Part shown: positions 47,511 to 60,114 of the stretch, piece by piece | Layout of the letters: every line of letters begins with the position of its first letter | Position numbering within the stretch: position 1 is the stretch's first letter | Made by a program: the position numbers and the translations under genes | Notes under the pieces: model-generated | The model's database searches: none | Told to the model about the DNA's origin: nothing | What the model saw: the letters and a program-made list of their open reading frames with translations, nothing else | Origin: Adiantum capillus-veneris | Lineage: Eukaryota > Streptophyta > Polypodiopsida > Polypodiales > Pteridaceae | NCBI GenBank assembly: GCA_014529385.2 | Contig: CM043946.1 | Coordinates: forward strand, 36,833,558-36,897,557 | Length of the DNA stretch: 64,000 nucleotides | Direction: 5' to 3'

Positions 47511-50500
47511 CAAATGAGATGGAGTAGCCATTTGAGCAGAATAATAGGAAGGATGATGAGGACAAAGCTTCAAGCTCTCTGAGAGGTAGTGCATCAGATT
47601 TACTCAATGAGCTAGAAAATTGGATTCTTAGTTTTTAATCAAGGCTGGATAAGTATAGAGCACCTCTAGTAATGCAAAATGACATCATGAAAATGATATT
47701 TTCTGGAGATGAGACACCGAGCGACAAGCAACCAAAGCAAATTAAAGAAATCAGATCGCTCTCATAGATTCTTTTGGATGAGAAATTTCCTGGAATGGAT
47801 CAGGGCACACCTCAAACAATGACCAAAATATTTCAAAGATATAAAGAAAAGGGATTGATAAATCCTCAACAATGGCGAATATGCACTGGTTGTGAGACTC
47901 AACAAGACAAACCCATGTTGTATCCTCCACATGCAGAAGATCTATATGAAGGAGACATTTTGACATGCAGTTGCCCTTCCACTGTGTCAAGGCCAAAACT
48001 TAAGAGAAATTGTGAAGTGTGCTGCAAGCGATGCCATGATTGCGGAAAGGATAGAAAAAGCATGGTGCATTTTGAGTATTTACCAATTATCGAGCAACTT
48101 CAAATTCTATGTCAAAGTAAAACTTTTTGTTATGATTTTCTTACTATGTGGCGAGCAAAACAAGATTGGTGTCCAAATATTTTTGTCAATAGAAATGTGA
48201 AGGAGTTTTGGGATGGAGGTAAATTAAAAATGTATCAAGAATTTTGGGATCCACAGAAGGAGTGGGAAGTTCCTTTTCGATGTCCAAATAGCCGCTGTGG
48301 AGTGTACTATAGAACATATCCAGAAGCTATACGAAGCAGTGAGCTTGCATATGGGTGGAAAGAACAAGACAATGAGTACAATTTTTTATGCTCTCTATGT
48401 AGAACACGCATTCAAACTAGACGGACGGTTGTTAAGGTATAAGTCTCTTCTAAGTATTGTGTTAAAATTCTTCTCTAGTAAAACTTGAACATTAATAATT
48501 TGTTGGTATCTTATAGGGAGATCCTCGAAACTTTGCATTGATGTGCCATTTGGATGGTTTTCAAACGGTAACAACAAAGACAAAAGAGAGTGGAGTCATT
48601 GAAATAGTAGTGCTTAATGGAGGAAAAAACTCAATGATTGGTCCACTGCCAGTGATATTTCTTCCCTTGAGTTTATTAAAACTCGATAAGAAATATGGTG
48701 ATATATTTCCATGTTTTTTAGAACCATTAGTAAGTGATCTTGAATCAGCTTTTGTAGATGGATTTCGTGTCAACTTCAACTATCCAACAACTGCCATTTT
48801 TGAGGACACACAAGAGGTTATGCAAGATTTATGTACTCTTAGGGCAATTTTGATGTCATGGACAGGAGATCACCCTACACAATGCAAAGTGGGGCATTTG
48901 AAAGATGGAGGAAAGGCCGGATGCAGAAGAGATAAGCCTCCTATGAAGCAGTTGACGGAGGGGGTGCGGATTCCAAAGTATGTATATATAGATAGTAGAT
49001 ATCTTGCACGACCAAGAGATGTGCTACCGAGATGCTTGACGCAATAAGAGTTTTAAAATGGAAAAAAACAAAGGATCAATGCAGTACAGCTCTAGCAGAG
49101 GCAGGTTTAACGGGAGAATCACCACTTTGGAGATTATACTATTTATATGGTTTTGATATAAGTTTGGACCTTGTTAATGATGTTATGCATATTCTGGCAT
49201 TGAATCTTTTCAAGAAATTCACAAGAACTCTTTTTGAAAGAGCATCAAATGAAATGACAAAGAGTAGATCATGTTGTGAAAGATGTATCTAATGGTATAC
49301 CACGGACTCTTATTAGAAGTGGGAGATGGCCATTAAATGTAGTTAAAGATCATGGTACCTTTGTAGAAGAGGAGCACCAAAAGTTCATACAATGGTGCTT
49401 GCCACACATTTTGAACACAGTGACAAGTATCCCGAAGATTTTGCAAGATTTTGGAATGATTTTGATAGACATATCTCATATCTTCTATAACTACACTCGC
49501 AACCATGGTTGGTCAATAGAAAGCATCAAAGCTACTCGTCAGTTGTTTTCAGCTTGGAGAATTATTTCAGAGGAGGAAGAGGGTGAGAATGTCTCACCAC
49601 TTGAACATGTTGCGCGTATGTGTATCTAATTAATACCTTATAAAATATATATGTATTTCAAAAGCTTGTGATCAACGTGTGATGGACTGTCTTTTTGTAT
49701 TCATTTGCAGGTTGTGGAGAGATTCTTGATGATATTATACTCCATGATAGTCATGATGGAAGTTGGTGCTATCAATTTGAACAAAATGTTTTGGGAATTG
49801 TGGAGATATCGACAAATAATAGGTTCTATGAGTTGACATACACAAATTATCACAATCGAGTGCTACTTTCAAGAACATTGAAACAATTAGATGTGGAGAA
49901 GGATGGTCTTTCTCCTTCTGTAAGGATACTCTCAAGCATACATAGGAGTCTTTTGTTGCCACAAGGATTAGCTAGAGCTGATGTGGATCTTTCATCTTGT
50001 GCAAATTGTCATACATCATGCTTAGTTCTCTCCACCTCACAAAATTCGGCAAAGGAGTTGTATGAGAGTGCACATAGACTTAGTCCTTGTCCTTGCCTTC
50101 AAATGATTGATAGAAAAGGAATTGCTCTTCGTCCTCGCAAAAGAAAAAGAAGAGCTTTACAGAGTTGGGAGATTTTGAGCTTGGAAAACTATTGGAATCA
50201 AGGAAACATTTATCTTGAAGGCATTTCTTACTCAAGGGTCCATATGCATGCTAAACAGTACGAAGTAAATGATAATGTAATTGTCAATCTCTCTCCTGGT
50301 GCCAATGCAAGTCGTCAATGTATATCAAGGGGTGTATGTAACATTCATGAATTCTTATCATGTGAGCATAAAAGGAACATTAAGCTCTTCTTTGTCGGAG
50401 AGTTTATGAATGCAGGTTGTGCAATAGATGATCTCCAAGATGATAAAGTGACAGGATTAATAAAATCAATCAAGCACACGGAGTTTCTGAATAAGAGGTG

Positions 50501-50858
50501 GTGTTTATTGCCAACATACACAATTCTACACAAATGCTTCTTCCTACCTTTGAATACCACAGGCGATAAAGTGATTTACGAAATGAGTGACATTCACTTT
50601 CGTACGCGTTTATTAAAGCCTGGATTTGTAGGATGTGCTTGGCCTTGGATGGAAAAGGGAGACATAGTGCTGGTTTCAAGCCACATTAATGTTGAATCTA
50701 ATTCATCTAGTAGAAATGCAGTGATAATTGATGTTAATGTGCAACAACATGCCTTCAAAATAGGTTTTCTGCATCAAGATCCAGAGAGTGAACATTGGAA
50801 CATAGAGGGTGAATTAAGCACATGGCAATATTGGAGCATATGTCTGGATATTTTATAA
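47511..50858 (+). pseudogene. Divergent tnp2-like (CMC) transposase
   Basis: It begins near 47511. Stops at about 47636 and 47765 break the start, then a long exon runs to 48439. Cysteine pairs (WRICTGC, CSCPSTVSRP, CEVCCKRCHDCG) suggest a zinc-binding front. The core has CHLDGFQTVTTKT, FLEPLVSDLESAFVDGFRVN, LRAILMSWTGDHPTQCKVGH and FDISLDLVNDVMHILALNLF. These follow the tnp2 pattern 'DG', 'PLV.EL..L..G', 'LRA.L.....D.P', 'FD...D.MH...L.L'. A basic patch, RPRKRKRR, may be a nuclear signal. The last exon (about 49711-50858) has an unassigned domain ending in WQYWSICLDIL. Exons also lie at about 48517-49050, 49032-49292 and 49280-49620, with frame changes. It is far from the tnp2 at 12969-16697. 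Confidence 0.6.
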
Positions 50859-51234
50859 GGATGGTCTCCGGTTCATTATTCAAACCTTGTAGATGGCATT
50901 CCTACTTGCTTCAAAACATCAAATTAAACATTGACTTATTAAGAGCACTCCTATATTTTTTTGTACAATGTTTGAAGCTGAATTTTATGTACTTTGGGTT
51001 GATATTTTTTTCTAGTTCGATAATATTATTGTATTTTTTGCGACTATCTCAGAATGAGATTCTCCTAAATTGATTATGTTGGTTATTGTGATTTTTAGTT
51101 CTTGCATATTGCACATCATGAAGAGTACAATTCTAAAAAGCATGAATTCGATATTCCTTAATAATTAGTGATGCTAATTCGACATTCCTTAATATTAGTG
51201 ATACTAATTCGTTTATTTTTAAGACATTCTTTTA
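50859..51234. other. AT-rich spacer with a short tandem duplication
   Basis: 51148-51211 holds two imperfect copies of a unit around AATTCGACATTCCTTAATAT. I searched by eye for a terminal inverted repeat of the methyltransferase/transposase unit here and found none. Confidence 0.4.
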
Positions 51235-52280
51235 CACTACAAGTTTCATAATTTTTCACTAGCTGAGAAAAAGGGTGTTTTTCCCACTCATTTTCACACT
51301 TCATCAGAGAATTTTGGAGCAAGTATAAAAAATTCATAATATTTTTTAAAAAATTCCATAGAATAGGTGATTTTTGTGTTGTGAATGCCGACTAAGTATT
51401 AGAACAATCACATCGGTGCCGTGAGTATACGTATTGTTTCAACAGTGAGAAATAATTATTTTTGAATGGAAAAGTTGCTTGGAATGTAGTGAATGTGGAC
51501 TAATTTTTTGCTAAGTTAATTTGGAAGTACAGTCACAAGACACTGCTAGTACTGTTCCAAGAGTAAGAAATATACTTTTTTCACTCGAGAAGCTGCTTTT
51601 TATGCTCAAAATTTTCAAGGTCGCACTTGTGAAAATATCGTTTTCTCACTCACTAGGTGCGAATCTTGATTTTTCCACTAAATTTTGCTATTGGAAAAAG
51701 TTCTTGAACTTGTTGCGCGCGCATGCACGCTGGTTTGTGTGCAAATTTCTTGAATGTAAATTTTTTAATATCTTACCATCATAGACATTATATGTGTGAA
51801 AATTTTCAAAGTGAAAAATCTGAAAGGACTTTTACTTTTTGCATTAGCATAAAAATTAGAATTTTTCATGCTCCCTTAAAGGTATGAATAATTCTATAGG
51901 AAAACATGTTGACAGTATGTTAGATTGTAAAATATTTATACTTATATCACTTATAGAAATGTTTTTAATGTTGAAAAAACTTACAGGTACCATTAGAAAT
52001 GAGTCACAAAGAAAAAATCTCAATGTAAAGTACAAGGGTACAAATAATATTAGGGAGTGAAAATATCAAATTTACATGGAGTTTTTGAGCTTTAATCGCT
52101 TTAAAAAAGCATCAATGTAAAATATACGAGCATGAAAATAATATATAGAAGTGAAAACATGACTTCTCCATAGAAATTCATATTTTTTTGCTATAAAAAA
52201 CGGTTTTCACACGATAGGGTGTGAAAGCCGGAATTAATACCCACTTTTTATAGGTAAGAAAAAGTCTAAAACTTGTAGTG
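51235..52280. mobile_element. CACTA-type miniature element
   Basis: The ends are CACTACAAGTTT and AAACTTGTAGTG, a perfect 12-bp inverted repeat. The flanking triplets are TTA and TTG, a near match to a 3-bp duplication. It is 1,046 bp, AT-rich and without a transposase. Internal motifs such as CGGTGCCGTGAGTAT and paired hairpins near both ends recur in the 6189 remnant. It was presumably moved by a CACTA transposase. Confidence 0.8.
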
Positions 52281-52300
52281 TTGGGCAGCATCGGGGGGTA

Positions 52301-52621
52301 TTGCTTGGGGCCGCTTGTCTGGAGCTTCTTCCGGGTCCAAGAGGGTGGCGTGTGATAGGGAGCTTGCTCGAGATAGGGGGCCTTTCTCATGTGCGTCTTG
52401 TAGAGCTTGCCTCTGCGTGTTCTGCTCACTCTCTCATGGCCTTTAGCTTGGGCGATACCCAAGTCATCCTCTCCAGCGTCCCTGACGTTGCTAGAGAAAT
52501 TCTTAATAGCTCCGCCTTCACGGACCGCCCCATTAAAGCTTCTGCTTGCCAGCTCCTCTTCGATCGCGCCATTCACTTCGCCCCCTTGCACCCACTGATG
52601 CAACCACTCACCTCTTCATGA
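52301..52621 (+). pseudogene. Cytochrome P450 CYP78A fragment
   Basis: The frame reads LLPGPRGWRVIGSLLEIGGL, then HSLMAFSLGDTQVILSS, PDVAREILNSSAFTDRPIK and LFDRAIHFAP. This is the N-terminal region of plant CYP78A monooxygenases, from the proline-rich hinge to the B-C region. The membrane anchor before it and everything after it (I-helix, ExxR, haem-binding Cys) are missing. It ends in TGA at 52619. It starts 20 bp beyond the right end of the miniature element at 51235-52280. A captured or otherwise truncated host gene piece is the simplest reading. Confidence 0.8.
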
Positions 52622-53500
52622 ACGTGAGCAGCTACAATTTAGCAAAAGAGCCTCTCCCCCACTGCGCTTGTCTAAACTTGACCTTAGGCTAGAGTCACAC
52701 ATGGTCAGTGCCCATGCGTGATGTGTCTCAATGTGTCCGAGATGGCCTTCGAAGCCCTGCCTGCACAGAGAGCCCCCTCAGCCACAAGCAGCGGTGGAGG
52801 TTGGGTACTACCTGCCATATGAAATTACTTTCTATGCATCCATGACTTGGCATGCGAGGCTTGCAGATTGGAGGGAAGGCCACTCCCCTATGTGACATGA
52901 AAAATAAGGGCGGTGCTCGTGATTGGGTCAATTCAACTACACTCACATCCCAACGAATTTGAGTGACACGGGCCTTAATAAGGAAGGATTTGGACCCACC
53001 ACACTACAATATGTGCAACCATCAAAATGAGTGTGCAAACTATTGTGCCTTGATTGATTTCATAGGGGTTTTTATTTCTTCATCGTGCGTCTTCGTGAAG
53101 CGTCCGCGATCGTTTTTCTAATTTTGGTGTTAACTTTTTCGAGCAAATTTAGCTTTATTCATATTGTGGCCGTCAATCTTGCGTCTCACGTCACTCTATT
53201 TTGAGGAATCTTTTATTATTGATGTCTCCTTTTCCCTGCTTTTTTGAATGACGTTTCTCATATCTTTGGACGTGTATTGAGCATCCTTCTTGCGTTTATC
53301 GTTGATAGAACACAGTCGTCATATTTCTCTCGTTCTCAATTGCAGCCTTCACCATATATGGTGTGCAGATTCTACGTTCTTATCTTATACGTCTTCTCGC
53401 AACCAGATATGGCTATGACTATTCTCGTCAAAATGGCTTTCCTTCTGGACAGCGTTCTATTCCTCCTACCAAGGCCAAGGATCTCCAGGGTGGAAAGCAA
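52622..53500. other. No clear gene; probable leader of the next copia element
   Basis: Short frames without domains. A 5' LTR matching the 3' LTR at 57335 was not found, so the left boundary of the following copia element is unknown. Confidence 0.4.
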
Positions 53501-53509
53501 CAATGTTGT

Positions 53510-54840
53510 TAATTCTTGAAGGCGATGAACTCTCTCATGTTGTCCTTGGAAATCGTGTTTGTCTGTCTCATCCTATTGATATGGATCATGATAACTTGCT
53601 TATCACTTAAGGACCTATATTTGAAGATTGGAATGTTGAATATATGGATTGGCAACGACGTGATAAAGTAGCTCGTCGGTATATTCTTTCTGCTCTTAGT
53701 GATTCTCTTTTGCTTGATATGTATGAACTGCCTACTTCCCACGACGTATGAAAGTACCTTATTCCAAACTTTCAAAAGAAATCTGTTATTACAAAAATAC
53801 TTTATCTGAGAGGGTTGCTTAACAAACTACAATATGAAGTTGGTACTCCCATGACGGGACATATTGAGTCTTTCAAATCTATTATTAATCAACTTGCTGC
53901 TGTCAGTGATCGTGTTTCACAAAAGCAACTGATTACACTTCTCCTTGATACGGTGAAGGACTCCTCTTATGATAACATTCTTACTATTCTCTCTAATAAA
54001 GATGGTCTTGATTTTGACCAAGCCTGCATGTCTTTAATTGAATACGCTCAACGTCAAGAATGATGTAATGCTGGTCATGATACAACTATGATTTCACAAG
54101 AGGAGACTGAGTCACAATAGATGGAATGTGTTTTTTATGCTCGAAGGCGTCCGTTTAAAGAGGAAACTGCAGAGGTGGACGTCGTGGTAATATTTTCTCT
54201 CGTCCCAAATTTCCTAGTAAGCAATGTTCTTACTGCAACAGAAATGGCCATACTGAAGATGATTGTTGGGCACGCCAATATGATGAAGAACACAATATTA
54301 CCATGAAACAATCACGTTTATCTAGAGACTCTGCTTCTTCTTCTTGTGAATATTGTGGACGATCTGATCATCCCACTCACATGTGCTATAAGTGTCAATT
54401 TGACACAGATCCTAATAGAGCATATGCTACTGAACATTGAAACAACATTGTACCAGAAACAAGCTACGTCCTATTTTCAGTTTCTCCAGACAGAATACTT
54501 CATGTACATGAGGGTTCACTTTTTATTGTTGATTCTAGTGCTACAGGAAATATGACATATTAGTCTAAGTGGCTCCATAACTATCATCCACTACCAGTTC
54601 AATGTGTTGTTTATCTTGCTGATGATACGACTTGTCAAGTAAAGGGTATTGGAGATTTATATCTTGGTACCTTACCTTCTTCCACTCGAATTTTGCGAGG
54701 AGTATTACATGTACCAGATCTTCAATGTAATCTTCTTTCAGTTGTTAGACTTGTTGATCTTGGTCTCTTTGCTGGATTTGATCATACCAAATGCCAAATT
54801 GAGAAAGATGGATAGACTATAGCCACTGCTCCTCGAAACG
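53510..54840 (+). pseudogene. copia gag, zinc knuckles and protease, with stops
   Basis: Gag reads ILEGDELSHVV, RRYILSALSDSLL and TLLLDTVKDSSYDNILTILS. There are two CCHC knuckles, CSYCNRNGHTEDDC and CEYCGRSDHPTHMC. The protease motif is IVDSSATGNMTY, with serine where D-S-G has glycine. In-frame stops occur at about 53608, 53749, 54061, 54118, 54438 and 54561. Most could come from CAG, CAA or CGA by one C-to-T change. Confidence 0.8.
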
Positions 54841-54845
54841 GTAAT

Positions 54846-55790
54846 TTGTTTGAACTCTCTCTCAATGATGCTATAGCAAATGTTGTTACTGCTCCAGGTG
54901 ATCATGATTGCAAAGTATGGCATTATCATTTTGTTCATGCTGATTTCTCAAAACTCCTTGATCTTCAGTGTGGTGATCTTGTTCATGGAATGGATCTTAA
55001 AGCTCATCTCCACATGGGAATTTGTGAGTTTTGTACTCTTGGGAAACATAATTGTAAACCCTTTCCTCTTTCAAATACAACTCATTCTCATGACATATTG
55101 GATCTTGTTCATAGTGATATATGTGAACCTCTACCTTCTTCAAGATCACAATATCACTACTTCATTACTTTCATTGATGATTTCTCACGGTATACGACTG
55201 TATTTTTACTTAGACAAAAATCTGAGGCCTTTTCTGTTTTCAAACAATTCCACAAGGCTGCGGAACTTCAAACTGGTCGTCGCCTTAAGAAGCTTCGTAG
55301 TGACAATGGAGGCGAATATGTTTCTCGAGAGTTTGTGAATTACTGTGTTGACAGTGGAATTCATCATGAACACACTATTCCATATTTACCTCAACAGAAC
55401 GGCGTTGCTGAACGAAAGAATCGTACTATTCTCAATGCTATAAGATGTATGCTGATTCATTCTGGTTTATCTCATGTTTTCTGGGCTGAAGCCACTTTGA
55501 CAACAGTATCTATTCAAAATCATCTTCCTACTACTGCACCCTCTGGTAAGATACCCATCACAACATGGACAGGTGACATTCCTTATGTATCTCATTTCAG
55601 AACCTTTGGATGTATTGCTTATATTCATGCTCCCAAAGAAACACGAACAAAGCTTGATGCTCCCGGTCTTAAAGTTATTTTTATTGGATATTTTGACACT
55701 TCCAAAGGCTACAAATTCTATGACCCTTCCTCCAAGAAAGTAATTGTGAATCGTGATGCTACTTTTAACGAACAGCTTATATGGGAGGCT
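54846..55790 (+). pseudogene. copia integrase, DDE intact
   Basis: It holds the zinc-binding CEFCTLGKHNCKPF and the triad in LVHSDICEP, LRSDNGGEYVS and PQQNGVAERKNRT, all three residues present. The frame is open from 54846 to the reverse transcriptase linker, but the element has stops on both sides. Confidence 0.9.
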
Positions 55791-57310
55791 CATGGTCCAT
55801 GGATGATTCTAATGATACTAGATCATTGCTTCAGGCTTTTCCATTTCTTTCGGATGATGAAACTCTTTCTATAGAGAAACTTTCCTCTTCACAACCATCC
55901 ATTCCAAATGCTGCCAATGATGATATTGATATTTTTGTTGATCTGCCTATTGATTTTGAACATGGCTCATGTCATGTTTATGATGATGATATTGTTGATA
56001 ATGCTTTTTCTACTTTTGAAGATCCCGTTACTTATGATGAAGCTATCTCTTCACCACAAAAGGATCAATGGAAAGAGGATATGGAAGCAGAGTACGATTC
56101 TCTTATCTCTAAAGGTACATGGATACTAACTGAAATACCTCCTGGTTGTACAGCTATTAAGTGTAAGTGGGTGTATAAGACAAAAGTAAAAGAAGATGGA
56201 TCTTTTGACAAGTTCAAGGCACGTTTAGTTGCAATAGCTGGTGTTGATTATCAAGAGACCTTTTCACCAGTTGTTCACATTACAAGTGTTCGAGTTTTAT
56301 TGGCATTTGCTGTTCAATTTGATTTAGAAGCTCATCAAATGGATGTGCGAACTGCTTTTCTTAACGGTGACATGGAAGAGGAAATTTATATGGAACAACC
56401 AAAAGGGTTTGCTATTCCAGGTAAAGAAAACCTTGTTGCTCAGCTCCATAAGGCACTATATGGTCTCAAACAAGCTTCGCAAGCCTGGTATACAAAATTC
56501 GATCTTTTTCTCACCTCTAAAGGATTCATCTCTTGCTCTTCACACCCCAACTTATACATAAAACACCAAGGTAGCAGTTTTGTGATTCTTGCTCTTTATG
56601 TGGATGATACCATCCTTCTTTTCAATGATTTAGGATTTCTTGATCAGCAAGTGAAAAACTTATTGTCTTCTACATTTGATATGGTGGATCTTGGAGAGAT
56701 TCACTCGTGTCTTGGCATTCAAATCCAACGGAATCATACAAAAGGTATTTTATTCCTTCGACAGTCAAAGTTTATTGCACATACTATTCAAAAGTTTGGT
56801 ATGGAATCTGCACATTCAGCCAACACACCTTGTCTTGCGAGCTCTACGAAGAACACTTTTGACAATGGGGGTCAACTTGTCACAAATCAGCCTTATGATA
56901 ACTTGATTGGATTTCTTCAGTTTGTTGGCATGAACACTCGTCCTGATATTCTGTTTGTTGCTAATTATCTTGGACAACATCTTGCACGTGCTTCTCTTAA
57001 GCATTAATCTATAGCAAAGCGTGTGTTAAAATACTTGAAAGGCACTACAGATTTTTGTTTGGTCTATCGACGACAACTCACATCGGATTCTATCCAATCT
57101 CTTTCTCTTTTGGGTTACACTGATGCAGACTGGGCAAGCTCACATTTATCTATGCGATCTACTAGTGGAAATTGCTTCTTTATAAATGGTTGTCTTGTTT
57201 CTTGGACCAGCAAGAAACAACGTTCATCATCATCACTGGTTCATATTTTCACATTGTATAGGGGCTTGGGTTTTTCCCTTGAACTCCCCAAGGGTTTTTT
57301 CATCCAAAGC
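55781..57310 (+). pseudogene. copia reverse transcriptase and RNase H remnant
   Basis: The frame contains CKWVYKTKVKEDGSFDKFKA, TFSPVVHITSVRVLLA, ALYGLKQASQAWY and LYVDDTILLF (polymerase YVDD). A TAA at 57005 interrupts it, then the same frame continues with KRVLKYLKGTTDF and RNase H LGYTDADWASS and RSTSGNCFF. The usual end with the catalytic 'EAEY' is replaced by unrelated residues after about 57236, so RNase H is damaged. Confidence 0.9.
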
Positions 57311-57334
57311 TAGAGACCTTTGTTTGAGTGGGGG

Positions 57335-57446
57335 TGTTGGAGCTATATATGGCTCACTCTTCTCAACTTGGTCTCACCTATATATTTTTATCTTGTCCTC
57401 AATATGAATCAATCTTTGGGAGCGTACATGGTGTGTCTCTTGTCTC

Positions 57447-57506
<60 letters not shown>

Positions 57507-57507
57507 A
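57335..57507 (+). repeat. 3' LTR of the plus-strand copia element
   Basis: Starts TGTTGGAGCTATATATGG directly after the polypurine tract and ends CTCTACA after a (CT)n tract at 57450-57502. An alternative end is TAAACA at 57515. A TATATATT box lies near 57380. Confidence 0.7.
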
Positions 57508-57890
57508 TCTAAACAGTTCGAAGGGTGTGAACCCGGTAGCACTATGGATTGCACTGTTGTAATGAAATTCCACCACATCCAAGTAATCAGCCCAGTCCTT
57601 CTAATATGCATTGACATAGCTCCGGATGAAATCTTCAATGCCTTGGTTGATTCTTTCGGTTTGGCCATCGGTTTCCGGGTGATAACTTGATGATAATCTA
57701 AGTTGCGTGCCCAAAATCTTGAAGAGTTCCCGTCACATGTTACTTAGGAAGTGGCGATCTCGATCTGCAACGATTGCAAGTGGAAACCCATGATTTTTGT
57801 GCACAAGATATCTATAGATGAAATGTTCATTTTCATTTTGCAAGATCCTACAATCATTTGATAGATAACCCTTCAAAGAATGTGGCTATG
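57508..57890 (-). pseudogene. Ty3/gypsy integrase core fragment
   Basis: The minus strand reads GFPLAIVADRDRHFLSNM, a stop in place of W, then [11 protein letters not shown] and [19 protein letters not shown], then EFHYNSAIHSATGFTPFEL. D-R-D and the S-x-Y-H-P-x-T-D-G-Q-T-E-R run are hallmarks of gypsy integrase. It is cut at the copia LTR on its 3' side. Confidence 0.85.
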
Positions 57891-59142
57891 CCAAAAATTT
57901 CAAATTCTAATGTTTAGATTTTGATGGATCTTTAATATAAATTAATTGTATAAAGTTCTAATATTATGTGATTCCCGAGCCCAGATCGCTTGGAGGCGTA
58001 GTCTTCGGCACCGACAACACAGGTGGATTTTTTCTTCATGATTTTACCAGTTTTTGATCGCGACGTTTTTCGGCGTCGACTCTACAGGTGGGGTTTTTTG
58101 GCATTTTTGCATTTTGCGGTTCCGATTGGATGACCATATCCCCAATCAAGTGGACATCAGTCATGACACGATAGGTAGAGTTTTTCGCTCCCATTTCCAT
58201 TTTTTTGCGATTCCGCTCGGACGTACATCTTTCCCGGCCGAGGTGGAGACATCGGCATCGACATTACACATGGAGTTTTGACATTTCACCCTTGAGGCAT
58301 GCCTGTTTAGCCGCTCACCCACGAGCGTGTTGCACGCTCTCTGTGATTTTTAGAGACGTTTTTTGTTCGACCACATGCATTTCTGGCCCATGTATGCCTC
58401 GTGCGGACACTTTATTTGACATTCTCCAGCCATACATTGATTTTGGCAGTGATCACTACTTATAGGTTTCCAGCGGAAATTTTTCTACTACTTGACTGGA
58501 TCATACATGCATTTTTTGAGCACTTTTGAGCTCTTTTGAGAGCGTATATCCTTGCAGGGATTGGTTGTACTGCTTGCATATTTTTTGCGTTTGTTTGTTC
58601 GCAGGTCCTACTATCTCAGTAGAGACTTTGTTCATTCTATGTACATTGAGTTACGGATACTGCCATTGTATTCTCATTCTTGGAGCCATTTCTTGGCATT
58701 TTAGCAGTTTCGGCCATTTTCGAGATTTGGCCGAAGATAATCATTGTTGAGCTTGACTATAGCCCACGACTGCTGATCCATTTATTCAGATTCGTTGGTG
58801 AGGTTTTCTTTGAGCTGGAGTATTCTCGGATGTTGAAATACCTTTGGTGATATAGGTTGCTGGAGTATCCCTTTAGGTTACCCTTGCCATAGGCCATGTA
58901 TAGAGATGACTAGGTGCATTTCACGCCGTGTTGGCGGTCATTTTGGATAGTTTCAGTGGTTTATGCACACCTCTTTTGGATAGTTTCCAGTTTATGTATT
59001 TATGCCTTATGCTCTAAGAGAATCTTCAGTCACTTTTATGCTATTTTGAGTAGATATTTTGCTTTAGTTACAGGGGAGACTCTGTGGAATTTTTTCTAGG
59101 TCTCTCACCATAGTTTTCACCTAGAGCTGACAATTTACAGTT
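57891..59142 (+). other. No gene recognised; possible leader of the next copia fragment
   Basis: Mixed composition with short frames only. Several phrases recur loosely (for instance 'ggcatcgac..tacaggtgg' near 58010, 58070 and 58250). It may be LTR and leader of the gag at 59143, but I found no primer-binding site. Confidence 0.35.
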
Positions 59143-59961
59143 ATGGCTTCTACTTTTGATAAAGACATTTACAACATTCAAAAGTTTGATGGCACCAACT
59201 TTTCTATCCGGAAAGAGAAAATCTAGGATGTTTTGATAAAAAAGGGACAGATAGAGCCATTGGATGGTCCTCTTGAGAGCAGTGACTATTTAGATTCTGA
59301 GTGGAAGATGCTTGATGCTAAAGCTAGGTCCACTATTCGTCTACATTTGGCAGAATATGTCTACTTTACCATAGTTGGTGAGCCTATGGCAAAGTCACTT
59401 TGGAAGAAGCTTTGTGACACTTATCAAAGCAAGAGTGCCTCTAACAATGTCTACTTGATGAAAAAGCTTTTTGAGATTTGCAGGAAAGAGGGCACTACAG
59501 TTTCTAGTCACTTGAACGACTTCAAAATCATTTTCACGCAGCTTATATTGCACGGACTGAATCTTGATGAAGAAGTGAAGTCTATTTTCTTGCTTTGCTC
59601 TCTACCGTCTTCTTGGGACACATTTTGTATAGCCATGAGTAATTTTGTGCCTGGAACTGGCTTGGTTTACAATGATGTGGTTAGTTGTTTTCTCACATAA
59701 GAGATTTGCAAGAAGTCTCTTGAGCCTACCAAGCATGGTGATGCCTATGTTGCACGGTCTCGCAATCAAAGAGGCCAAAATCATAATTGTTCTAAGTCTT
59801 GGGAAAGAAAGCAGTCTGGTAGCAATTCTCGTGCTTCTATGCGCAATGTAGAGTGCTACCATTGTCACAAGAATGGACATGTGAAGAAAGATTGCTATGC
59901 ATGGCAAAGAGACAAGAAGAAGAATGCTTTGGAGAGCAAGAAACCGGCAAATGATGCAAAG
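59143..59961 (+). pseudogene. copia gag fragment with zinc knuckle
   Basis: Starts MASTFDKDIYNIQKFDGTNF. The UBN2-type gag continues with SLWKKLCDTYQSKSASNNVY, EVKSIFLLCSLPSSWDTF and the knuckle CYHCHKNGHVKKDC. Stops at 59224 and 59698 break it. It is truncated at 59961 by the gypsy LTR. Confidence 0.85.
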
Positions 59962-60114
59962 TGTTAGACAAGGGGAATTAGAACCTAAAAGTCCACCACC
60001 CAACCACCCACTATATAGCATAGCCCCTGTCCCTTTGCCCTAGTTGGAATCCCTTTCCACATTGCCTAGCTCGGCCCTGCCCTTGTCTAGTCCGGCCTTG
60101 CCGGTGTCCTGACA
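59962..60114 (-). repeat. gypsy 3' LTR
   Basis: In minus orientation it begins TGTCAGGACACC directly after the purine tract and ends GTCTAACA. It is 153 bp and contains a TATATAG box. Confidence 0.65.

Larger units (their letters stand above)
53500..57507 (+). mobile_element. Ty1/copia LTR retrotransposon (plus strand)
   Basis: Gag, two zinc knuckles, protease, integrase, reverse transcriptase, RNase H remnant, a polypurine tract (GTTTGAGTGGGGG) and a 3' LTR follow in copia order. Many single stops are scattered through it. The right end abuts a gypsy integrase fragment, so it probably inserted there. The left limit is approximate. Confidence 0.9.
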
